6,381 nt of DNA from Rubrobacter sp. (GCA_013815485.1 JACDGB010000112.1:1-6381); one strand, 5' to 3'; counted from the stretch's first letter, positions 1-5,908 are shown. The notes: generated from the letters alone by a model not told the origin. Numbers and translations: made by a program.

Positions 1-95
1 CAGCGCATCCGGCGGCTGTCGAAGGTCGAAAACAATCTCCGGATCCAAACAACACCGCCAGCTATTCTTCATCGAGAGATTCAGCGAAAGAGACG

Positions 96-773
96 ATGAG
101 TGAGTTGAGCGCGGAATTGTCGGACGCGGGGATCCTGAAGCTCAAACTCTCGGCGCGCGAACGGCCCTCTCCTTCGCCTCCAGCGAAGACCTGCGACGAC
201 CTTATGGTGATGGTTGGCCGGGAGGACATCTTGCCGCCAGACTACGCGCCGCCGGACCTGGTCCCCGTGGAGGCTTACGGCGTTGCGGTATACGGGGACG
301 GACTGGTGCTCCGGCGAGGAGCGGCGCAGCAGTTGGCGCGCATGGCACAAGCCGCGGGCGCGGCGGGCGAGGAGATCGTCGTGTTCTCGGCGTACCGCTC
401 CTACTATCAGCAGGGGTTCGTGTTCACCCGGCTCGTCTCGATATACGGCGAGGAGCGGGCCCGGTGGATGAGCGCGCCGCCGGGACAGAGCCAGCACCAG
501 CTCGGCACGGCGGTGGACTTCACGAATTCCGCGGTCGGGTACGAGATCCACAAGGCTTACGGACGCACCACCGCCAGCGCGTGGCTTCTGGAACACGCCC
601 CGGAATACGGCTTCGTCCTTTCCTATCCAAACCACGCCGAGGAGGAGACCGGCTACCGCTGGGAGCCCTGGCACTATCGCTACGTCGGCGTGGAGAACGC
701 CCGGCAGATGATCGATAGTGGCATGACTCTCCAGGCTTTCCTGTCCAGCGAAGGGGTAAAGCCCCGCTGCTGA
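96..773 (+). CDS. VanY-type D-alanyl-D-alanine carboxypeptidase (peptidase M15B)
   Basis: The 225-residue product is a zinc metallopeptidase of the VanY/M15B family, which trims the terminal D-Ala from peptidoglycan stem peptides. The family opening PPDYAPPDLVPV is at residues 47-58 and SAYRS at 98-102. The zinc motif SQHQLGTAVDF (132-142) supplies H134 and D141. EPWHYR (190-195) supplies the catalytic E190 and third zinc ligand H193, so the active site looks complete. ATG at 96 is the first Met; third-position G+C is about 50% in the in-frame stretch before it and rises sharply after it, which supports this start. The frame stays open to the left edge, so a longer protein is not excluded. 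From Met1 there is no hydrophobic signal peptide, lipobox or membrane anchor, which is odd for a cell-wall enzyme. The Shine-Dalgarno (GAAAGAG) is weak. The family call is firm; export and physiological substrate are not. Confidence 0.9.
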   Translation: MSELSAELSDAGILKLKLSARERPSPSPPAKTCDDLMVMVGREDILPPDYAPPDLVPVEAYGVAVYGDGLVLRRGAAQQLARMAQAAGAAGEEIVVFSAYRSYYQQGFVFTRLVSIYGEERARWMSAPPGQSQHQLGTAVDFTNSAVGYEIHKAYGRTTASAWLLEHAPEYGFVLSYPNHAEEETGYRWEPWHYRYVGVENARQMIDSGMTLQAFLSSEGVKPRC

Positions 774-810
774 AGCGTTTCGCGGAAGGAATGACTTATC
801 CGCGAAACGC
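746..810 (+). terminator. Hairpins at the end of the carboxypeptidase gene, probable terminator
   Basis: Two hairpins follow each other. The first spans 746-769, inside the last codons: CAGC and GGGG pair with CCCC and GCTG, with a 3-nt bulge. The second begins 2 bases after the TGA stop: GCGTTTCGCGGA (775-786) is perfectly inverted at 799-810, giving a 12-bp stem with a 12-nt loop. No T-run follows directly; T-rich patches come only at 829-832 and 844-848. This is therefore not a classical intrinsic terminator, but it is placed where a GC-rich U-less terminator would sit. The stem is self-complementary, so it could act on either strand. Confidence 0.5.
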
Positions 811-849
811 GCTTGTCAGCTTGTCAGCTTTTCAGCAGTCAGCTTTTTC
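811..849. repeat. Short tandem array of GCTTGTCA-like octamers
   Basis: Directly after the 12-bp inverted repeat the sequence reads as head-to-tail units: GCTTGTCA (811-818), GCTTGTCA (819-826), GCTTTTCA (827-834), a 7-base GCAGTCA (835-841) and a decaying GCTTTTTC (842-849). The first two copies are identical. On the other strand the unit is TGACAAGC. It is too short for a CRISPR and has no spacers. A mobile-repeat remnant, a slippage-prone microsatellite or part of the terminator region are all possible. Confidence 0.6.
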
Positions 850-968
850 CACGACGGCGGAAGCTGGACGAAGAGATCGCCGGCATGGGGCAATATTAGC
901 CGTTGTGAAAATGCTGTGGACGCGGAATGCCTGGAACCCGGCAGGTCGAGAGAGTATCCTCTCCGGTC

Positions 969-1751
969 ATGGATGGTGAGGAGAGAAACCTGCTTGCGGC
1001 CTGGAAGAAAGATCCGGGCTCGTCGGCCATCCTCACCGACATAGACGGCACGCTCGCCCCCATCGTCTCGACCCCTGATATGGCAGAGGTACCGGCGGAA
1101 TTGAAGAAGCTACTCCGGCGATTGAGTGAGGAATACCTGCTGGTGGCAGGGATCAGCGGCCGGAAGACGGAAGATGCCCTGGGCCTCGTGGGGCTCGAGG
1201 ACATCGTGTACTTCGGCAACCACGGGTTCGAGATCCTGCGCGACGGCGAGGTGGAGGTGATCCCGGACGCCCTCCCGTACCTGGAGAAGGTTCAGGAACT
1301 GGAGCAACGCGCCCGCGACGAGCTGGGACCGCTTGGAGCCTTCATCGAGGAGAAGGGCATCACCGCCTCCATCCACTACCGCAACGTTTCGAGAGAGATC
1401 GGGGAGCGGTGCGTGGAGTTCGTGAAGGCCGAAGGCGAGCGGCTGGGGTTGAGGATCACGGTCGGAAGGGGCGTGGTCGAGGCCCGCCCCCCAATCCGGG
1501 CGGACAAGGGCACCGCCGTCCGGCGTCTGGTCGAAGAATATGCTCCCAAAAGGGCCATGTTCCTCGGCGACGACACCACCGATCTCGACGCCTTCCGAGA
1601 GCTGGAGAGGCTGCGCGAGGAAGGTGTGCTGGAGGAGGTCCTGCGCGTCGGCGTGGCTAGCGACGAGGGGCCGCCTGAGATCGTCACCGAAGCAGACATC
1701 GCCGTGGAAGGCGTGGATGGCGTCGGTGAGGTACTCGAAGCCCTGCTGTAA
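969..1751 (+). CDS. otsB: Trehalose-6-phosphate phosphatase (HAD superfamily)
   Basis: OtsB removes phosphate from trehalose-6-phosphate, the second step of the OtsA/OtsB route, in the cytoplasm. Counting from Met at 969 (260 residues), HAD motif I is DIDGTLAPI with nucleophile D24 and acid/base D26. Motif II is SGRK (63-66), the phosphatase signature GNHGFE lies at 83-88, the motif III lysine is K180 in IRADKGTAV, and motif IV is FLGDDTTD with D201, D202 and D205. The length and motif order are normal for the family. An in-frame ATG at 927 would add 14 residues (274 total). I prefer 969 because those extra codons are poorer in third-position G+C and 969 leaves the usual short leader before motif I. 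Neither start has a good Shine-Dalgarno. GAGAG-tatc-CTCTC (950-963) can fold just before 969. The gene faces treT and otsA on the opposite strand, so it is transcribed separately from otsA. Its stop is 11 bp from that of the convergent gene. Confidence 0.92.
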   Translation: MDGEERNLLAAWKKDPGSSAILTDIDGTLAPIVSTPDMAEVPAELKKLLRRLSEEYLLVAGISGRKTEDALGLVGLEDIVYFGNHGFEILRDGEVEVIPDALPYLEKVQELEQRARDELGPLGAFIEEKGITASIHYRNVSREIGERCVEFVKAEGERLGLRITVGRGVVEARPPIRADKGTAVRRLVEEYAPKRAMFLGDDTTDLDAFRELERLREEGVLEEVLRVGVASDEGPPEIVTEADIAVEGVDGVGEVLEALL

Positions 1752-1762
1752 ACGTCTCGCAG

Positions 1763-2500
1763 CTACGCGACTTCTTCTCTGGCTTCTCGCCTCTCTCGGG
1801 CATCGAGCGCGGCCCGGAGAAAGGCGACGACGAGCGGATGCGGGTTTTCGGGTGAGGATCTCATCTGGGGCACGAACAGCGTCGCGATGTAGAAGGGGTG
1901 ATCCGGAAGCTCCACGATGCGCGCTTCGCCGGTTTCATCCTCGCCCGAGACACACATGCCACCCGACTCCAGAAGCTCCCGGCGTCGTGGGTCCAGCCCG
2001 AAGCTGCAAAGGAACTCCTCCTCAACCTCCAGTCCGCCGTAGATGGCATGTATCTCCGTATCGAGGCGTAACGTCACCCTCGCGTTTTCGCCAACGAGGG
2101 AGCACGAGAGCGCGGAGACGAAAGGTTCCGCCGAGTCTGGTTCATACTCCGCGTGCCGGGCATCCGTGAAGCCAAGCGCGTTCCTTGCGTACTCGATCAC
2201 GACGTGCTGGAAACCGCCGCAAGTCCCGATGAATGGAACGCCGCCCTCCCGAGCGAGCCGAATGGCGGCAAGAGCGCCATCGAAGCTCTCGTACGGGCTG
2301 CCGGGCGCGCACCACAACGCATCGAATCGCTCTACCACCGCGACGGCGCGCTCTTCGAGAGACGAGGTAGGCAGCCATTCTGCCTCGACGCCGGCACTCA
2401 AATAGCCGGCTGCGTGTTCGAGAGCCACGTCCGTAGCCTTGTGTGAAAGCTTGCCGGGGTTGTGATCGCCGATGATCCCAACCCGAACGATTTCCGCCAT
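1763..2500 (-). CDS. Stand-alone CTP-synthase-like glutamine amidotransferase domain protein, degenerate triad
   Basis: The 245-residue protein resembles only the C-terminal amidotransferase domain of CTP synthase (PyrG); the synthetase domain is absent. The nucleophile elbow GTCGGFQH keeps Cys94. An oxyanion-region equivalent (APGSPYESFDG, 65-75) is followed by AAIRLARE (78-85). The end HPFYIATLFVPQ (201-212) aligns with the PyrG segment that carries FHPEF, but the His is V210 and the Glu is Q212. The Cys-His-Glu triad is therefore broken, and ordinary glutaminase activity is doubtful. I recall a family named 'CTP synthase C-terminal region-related (seleno)protein', some members with selenocysteine; its function is unknown to me. 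The start at 2500 is fixed by GGGAGG 9 nt upstream; an in-frame GTG at 2560 would add 20 unlikely residues. It lies 98 nt downstream of otsA on the same strand, so it may be the last gene of a treT-otsA operon. Confidence 0.82.
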   Translation of the reverse strand: MAEIVRVGIIGDHNPGKLSHKATDVALEHAAGYLSAGVEAEWLPTSSLEERAVAVVERFDALWCAPGSPYESFDGALAAIRLAREGGVPFIGTCGGFQHVVIEYARNALGFTDARHAEYEPDSAEPFVSALSCSLVGENARVTLRLDTEIHAIYGGLEVEEEFLCSFGLDPRRRELLESGGMCVSGEDETGEARIVELPDHPFYIATLFVPQMRSSPENPHPLVVAFLRAALDARERREAREEVA

Positions 2501-2509
2501 TTTCGGTTT

Positions 2510-2515
2510 CCTCCC
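2510..2515 (-). promoter_or_regulatory. Ribosome binding site deciding the start of the amidotransferase-like gene
   Basis: GGGAGG on the minus strand lies 9 nt before the ATG at 2500-2498. It is a strong Shine-Dalgarno match and settles the start in favour of MAEIVRVG over the upstream GTG. Confidence 0.75.
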
Positions 2516-2598
2516 GAATCGCCAAGATGACGGGACTACATTGTGGCACCTTTGGAGCACGCTCTCCAGTACGCTCGCGGACGATTAGCCGAAGATAT

Positions 2599-4059
2599 CT
2601 AGGAGAGCCGCTCCCGGTACGCTTCTATGTCCCGCATCTGCGCCTCGGCCCAATCCTCTATGGTGTTGTCCAGCACGGTCTCACGGAGGGCGGAAGCCCG
2701 GCGCTCCTTCTCTTCGGCGGGCATGGTGAGAGCGCGATGGATGGCGTCGGCCTGCTCGTCGAGGTCGAAGGGGTTGACGGTGAGGGCGTGCTCCCCAAGC
2801 TCCTCGCGGGCGCCGGCGTTCTCGGAGAGGATGAGGACGCCGTCTTTTTCGTTCACGATGGCGGCCTCTTTGGCGACCAGGTTCATGCCGTCGCGGATGG
2901 CGTTGACGATCAGGGCGTCGTAGTTCTTGTAAGCGGCTACCGAACGGGGGAAATTGTCTTCCATGGATAACTCGATGGGCATCCAATCGTCGTCGCTGTG
3001 TTCGTCGTTGACCTCGCCCACGACCTCGCGGATGGCTTCGGCGTAGCGGGCGTACTCCTCGATGTCGCCGCGCGAGGGCTGGAGCTGGGCCAGAAATGTG
3101 ACCTCACCCTTCATCTCAGGGTAACGCTTCAGCATCTTGCCGTATGCCCGGAAGCCGCGGACGACGTTTTTGGAGAGGTCCATCCGGTCCACGCGCAGGA
3201 GGAGTTTTCCGGGAAGATCGCTGACCCACGATTCCTGCTCCAGCACGGCGTCACTCTCCGCCAGTTCTTCGAACTCCGATGGGTCTATGGAGATGGGATA
3301 CGCCCGCACCCAGACCTCCCGTCCATCGCGGTACACGACGCCCTTCTCCAGGTCCACCTCCGCACCGAGTACCTCGGCGGCCGTGTCCAGGAAGTTGCGG
3401 GCGTATCGGCGGGTATGGAAGGCGACGACGTTTGACTCCAGAAGGCTCTCCAGGACGCCGCGTCTCACATAATCGGGCAGCACGCGCCAGTAGTCGGACT
3501 CCGGCCAGGGGATGTGGACGAAGAAGGAGATAAAGGCTTCCGCGCCCAGCCGCTCCCGGACGAAATGCGGGGTCATGTAGAGCTGGTAATCGTGCAGGAG
3601 GATAGTGGTCTCTCCTTCCTCATCCCCGGCTATTCGGGACACCGCATCGGCGAAGTTCCGGTTCACGGGGACGTAACCTTCCTCCCACGCCCGACGCGTG
3701 TCGTCGCCGAAGGCTGGCGCGTATGGGAGGTCGTAGATGCCGTGTTGCACGAACCAGAGGAGAGGGTTGGCGAGCGTGTTGTACATCAAGTCGTAGGCTT
3801 CGGGGTCGTGCTCGACGAGCGCGAGGCACAGGTCTTCGACCTCGTAGGGCGCGGGTTCCCCAGCTACGCGCGCATCCTCCTCGCTCTGAGACGAGGCGAT
3901 CCAGACCGAGTCCTCGCTGCGCCTGGAAACGGCATTGAGGGCGGTGACGAGCCCGCCGGCCCCGCGAGAATATTCCCGTTCCCCCGACTCCGACCGCGAA
4001 AAAACGACCGGCCCCCGGTTAGAGACTATCAAGATCCGCCCGCCGTCCGTTTGGGCCAC
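2599..4059 (-). CDS. otsA: Trehalose-6-phosphate synthase (GT20), GTG start
   Basis: OtsA transfers glucose from an NDP-glucose donor to glucose-6-phosphate, giving trehalose-6-phosphate for OtsB. The 486-residue product has the GT20 layout: SNRGP at 13-17 (sugar-phosphate-binding Arg15), RGAGGLVTAL at 32-41, HDYQL at 156-160 with D157, VHIPWP at 181-186, VDRMDLSK at 290-297 (R292 and K297 match the donor-phosphate-binding Arg/Lys of E. coli OtsA), and RDGMNLVAKE at 389-398 with D390 and E398. The segment ANPLLWFVQHGIYDLPY (97-113) differs from the usual LWPLFHY form, so this is a divergent GT20 subgroup. A pseudo-glycosyltransferase or another sugar-phosphate acceptor cannot be excluded from sequence alone, but otsB and treT as neighbours favour trehalose. 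Translation starts at GTG (4059-4057), 6 nt after a strong GGGGAGG. The gene follows treT by 45 nt, so the two are very probably cotranscribed. Confidence 0.92.
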   Translation of the reverse strand: MAQTDGGRILIVSNRGPVVFSRSESGEREYSRGAGGLVTALNAVSRRSEDSVWIASSQSEEDARVAGEPAPYEVEDLCLALVEHDPEAYDLMYNTLANPLLWFVQHGIYDLPYAPAFGDDTRRAWEEGYVPVNRNFADAVSRIAGDEEGETTILLHDYQLYMTPHFVRERLGAEAFISFFVHIPWPESDYWRVLPDYVRRGVLESLLESNVVAFHTRRYARNFLDTAAEVLGAEVDLEKGVVYRDGREVWVRAYPISIDPSEFEELAESDAVLEQESWVSDLPGKLLLRVDRMDLSKNVVRGFRAYGKMLKRYPEMKGEVTFLAQLQPSRGDIEEYARYAEAIREVVGEVNDEHSDDDWMPIELSMEDNFPRSVAAYKNYDALIVNAIRDGMNLVAKEAAIVNEKDGVLILSENAGAREELGEHALTVNPFDLDEQADAIHRALTMPAEEKERRASALRETVLDNTIEDWAEAQMRDIEAYRERLS

Positions 4060-4062
4060 GTT

Positions 4063-4093
4063 GGTCCTCCCCTTCTCAGACCGCGAGAGGACC
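4063..4093 (-). promoter_or_regulatory. Hairpin sequestering the otsA ribosome binding site
   Basis: In the treT-otsA gap the minus-strand transcript has GGUCCUCUC (4093-4085) and GGGAGGACC (4071-4063). They pair over 9 bp, with one U-G wobble, around a 13-nt loop. The right arm contains most of the otsA Shine-Dalgarno (GGGGAGG, 4072-4066) and ends 3 nt before the GTG. The left arm begins 11 nt after the treT TAG, within reach of a ribosome finishing treT. This arrangement suggests translational coupling or a folding switch. The pairing is visible in the sequence; the regulatory role is inferred. Confidence 0.55.
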
Positions 4094-4104
4094 CGCGGCG
4101 GGCT

Positions 4105-5355
4105 CTATACGCCGAGCAGTTTAGCGAACAAAGCCAGGTCGTCACGCAGTAGGCGGGGGGTGAGGTAATGTTCGCGGACGTGCTCCTTGCCGTGGCGGCC
4201 CATATCATGGGCGAACTCAGGGTTCTTGAGGATCTTGGTGCACGCGGCGGCTGCTTCGGGAATGGTATCAACCAGGAGCCCGCCCCCGTCCGTGACCTGC
4301 ATCGGGATGCCGCCGACCCTCCCGGCCACTAGCGGCCTCGCCTTCCACAACGCCTCGGTGACGACGAGTCCGAAGCCCTCGCGGATGGACTTCTGGATCA
4401 CCACGTCGGCCAACGACTGGAAGGCGTTGACCTCGATGGCGCCGACATTGGTGAGGTTGTTGAAGAGGAAGATGTCCTGGTCGCCCGCGGCGTGCTCCGT
4501 GGTCTTGTACCAGTAGTCCCAGCCCTCCGGGTCGTCGTGGGCCATCGAGCCGATGAGGACGAGCTGTACCTCCGGGACCTCTTCCTTAACCATCCGGTAC
4601 ACGTCTATGACGCCAAGAGGATCCTTCCACGGGTCGAAGCGAGAGACCTGGGTGATAAACGGCCTCTCCGTGTCCACCCCGAACTGATTCGCTATGTAGC
4701 GCGCGTCGTCGGCGGCGAGGGCCATGTTCTTCGGGCTCAAAGGGTCTATCGCCGGAGGGATTATCGTGAGCCCTGGAAGCTCGATGTCCGGCGGAGTGTA
4801 TTCTTTCATGGTGTAGATCTGAGCGTCGTAGTCCTTCACGTATGGCGAGAGGTAATCGAGGACTTGACGGTTAGGGGTCGAGGTATCTATGTGGCAGCGC
4901 CAGATCCACTTCGTCTCTGGCGACAGGCCGCCGGAGAAGTGCTTGAGGAGCGCGGGCTGCGGGTCGTGGACGAACATGATGTCCCACTCTTCATCGGCCT
5001 CCACGAGCGCCGCCGCCGATTGGCGGTTGTACTCCTCGTAGATCGCACGGTCCTCGATGGTCAGCTCGTACTCGGCGCCCTGAAGGGCGTTGTGAAAGTT
5101 CTTGGTTACGTTGAAGAATGGCTCGGCCCCGAACATCAAGGCCCACTCCGTCTGAAGGCCCGCGTCGCGCATCAGGGGCACGAGGGTGTACAGGATCTCC
5201 GCGACCCCGCCCCCGAAGGCGGTTGGGTTGACGTGCAGCACCCGCGCGCCATCCAGGCGGGCCGCGAGGTCCCGGATCTCATGGTACAGGTTCCGGGGCA
5301 CGATGCTGCGGTAGTCGGCCAGGGATTTGGTGCCAGGGTTTACGCGCTGGAGCAT
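4105..5355 (-). CDS. treT: Trehalose glycosyltransferring synthase TreT (GT4)
   Basis: TreT forms trehalose in one reversible step from an NDP-glucose and free glucose, bypassing trehalose-6-phosphate. The 416-residue product is a retaining GT-B enzyme. The N-terminal acceptor domain has HVNPTAFGGGVAEIL (41-55), VHDPQP (129-134) and WRCHIDTSTPN (152-162). The donor domain has QVSRFDPWKDP (236-246; R238 and K244 are likely donor-phosphate contacts) and REGFGLVVTE (325-334), giving the GT4 E-x7-E pair E326/E334, followed by RVGGIPMQV (346-354). Length and motifs fit TreT rather than general GT4 enzymes. The ATG at 5355 is preceded by GAGAGAG about 2 nt upstream, a moderate ribosome binding site; the family N-terminus supports this start. 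It is the first gene of the minus-strand trehalose cluster. A rare actinobacterial TreT has been characterised in Rubrobacter xylanophilus together with TPS/TPP, which is the closest parallel I know. Confidence 0.92.
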   Translation of the reverse strand: MLQRVNPGTKSLADYRSIVPRNLYHEIRDLAARLDGARVLHVNPTAFGGGVAEILYTLVPLMRDAGLQTEWALMFGAEPFFNVTKNFHNALQGAEYELTIEDRAIYEEYNRQSAAALVEADEEWDIMFVHDPQPALLKHFSGGLSPETKWIWRCHIDTSTPNRQVLDYLSPYVKDYDAQIYTMKEYTPPDIELPGLTIIPPAIDPLSPKNMALAADDARYIANQFGVDTERPFITQVSRFDPWKDPLGVIDVYRMVKEEVPEVQLVLIGSMAHDDPEGWDYWYKTTEHAAGDQDIFLFNNLTNVGAIEVNAFQSLADVVIQKSIREGFGLVVTEALWKARPLVAGRVGGIPMQVTDGGGLLVDTIPEAAAACTKILKNPEFAHDMGRHGKEHVREHYLTPRLLRDDLALFAKLLGV

Positions 5356-5398
5356 GGCTCTCTCAGAGTTAGGGGGACGGTCTGCTTACTTACATCAA

Positions 5399-5427
5399 AC
5401 TGTATACAAATCATGCGCGTGGCGCAA
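5399..5427 (-). promoter_or_regulatory. Candidate promoter and palindrome upstream of treT
   Basis: An AT-rich patch stands out in this GC-rich gap. On the minus strand TTGCGC (5427-5422) is followed after 17 nt by TACAGT (5404-5399), a poor -35 and a fair -10. The perfect palindrome TGTATACA (5401-5408) overlaps the -10. TGTATACA resembles cores of GntR-family operators; Bacillus TreR, a GntR-family trehalose repressor, binds a similar AT-rich palindrome. No regulator gene is in the window, so this remains a candidate. Confidence 0.25.
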
Positions 5428-5449
5428 GGCGGGCCGGATTTCGGGATCT

Positions 5450-5908
5450 CTATTCGCCGTTCCCGGAAGTACCATCGGCGCGGCGGATCATCTTCAATCG
5501 CGTCCCGCCTCCCGACACCGAGTCGAGAACCACCTCGTCCACCAGGCTCCGAATAACCGCCAGCCCGAAACCACCATCGTGACCGGGACCGGGCTCATGT
5601 GGCGATTCCTCCGCCTCGAAGCCGCCTCCAGCGTCCACGACCGTGATCTCCACGACTTTCGGGCTGGCACGGTATTCGATCTCGAACGAGTCCACCGCCG
5701 CGTGGCGGATGACGTTGGTGACGGCCTCCGTGACGGCCAGCTTCAGGTCGTATACGTCCTCCGGCCCGAAGCCCGCCGACTGGCCGACCTGGGCAACCAC
5801 CAGACGGGCGATCAGAGCGTACTCGGGTCTGCTGGGGATTCTCAGGGATATCGGCTCGGATAAGCCGATGCCGTCCCCCTCGCTCATCTTGGCGGTCTCG
5901 CGGTTCAT
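5450..5908 (-). CDS. RsbW/SpoIIAB-like anti-sigma factor (HATPase_c serine kinase)
   Basis: This small GHKL-fold ATPase (152 residues from Met at 5908, 145 from Met at 5887) has the form of anti-sigma kinases, which bind an alternative sigma factor and phosphorylate an STAS anti-anti-sigma partner. Numbering from 5908, the N-box DLKLAVTEAVTNVIRHA lies at 54-70 with E61 and N65. The G1 box is VVDAGGGF with D92, and the G2 region is GGFGLAVIRSLVD (112-124), ending in GGGTR (133-137). There is no histidine-kinase dimerisation domain, sensor or membrane segment. The start is uncertain: 5908 has GAAGGG very close (about 2 nt), 5887 has no convincing Shine-Dalgarno. The frame runs on to 6334, but that part overlaps the SPFH gene and is not coding. 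No sigma factor or anti-anti-sigma gene is adjacent on the left. A SigB-type promoter match lies about 87 bp upstream. The fold is sure; the target is unknown. Confidence 0.85.
   Translation of the reverse strand: MNRETAKMSEGDGIGLSEPISLRIPSRPEYALIARLVVAQVGQSAGFGPEDVYDLKLAVTEAVTNVIRHAAVDSFEIEYRASPKVVEITVVDAGGGFEAEESPHEPGPGHDGGFGLAVIRSLVDEVVLDSVSGGGTRLKMIRRADGTSGNGE

Noticed and set aside
81..674. 197-residue open frame on the minus strand under the carboxypeptidase gene
   Set aside because: The plus strand carries an intact M15B active site; the antisense translation is Arg/His-rich with no family motif.
811..849. Octamer array as a CRISPR fragment
   Set aside because: Units are only 8 bp, directly abutting with no spacers, and no cas gene is present.
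791..979. 62-residue open frame starting in the loop of the 12-bp hairpin
   Set aside because: The purine-rich stretch sits about 1 nt from the ATG, the frame runs through the octamer repeats, and the product has no recognisable feature.
1540..2169. 209-residue plus-strand frame crossing the otsB end and the amidotransferase-like gene
   Set aside because: It spans two convergent genes in a wrong frame and is Arg/Pro/Ser-rich, typical of a frame-shifted shadow.
3514..4152. 212-residue open frame on the plus strand, antisense to otsA
   Set aside because: It mirrors the otsA and treT coding bias and has no domain-like motifs or convincing start.
5350..5360. GAGC-ATG-GCTC mini-palindrome over the treT start codon
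   Set aside because: A 4-bp stem with a 3-nt loop is too weak and too common in GC-rich sequence to argue for regulation.
4492..5556. 354-residue open frame on the plus strand, antisense to treT
   Set aside because: It overlaps the full-motif treT gene, its translation shows no recognisable domain, and long antisense frames are expected opposite high-GC coding DNA.
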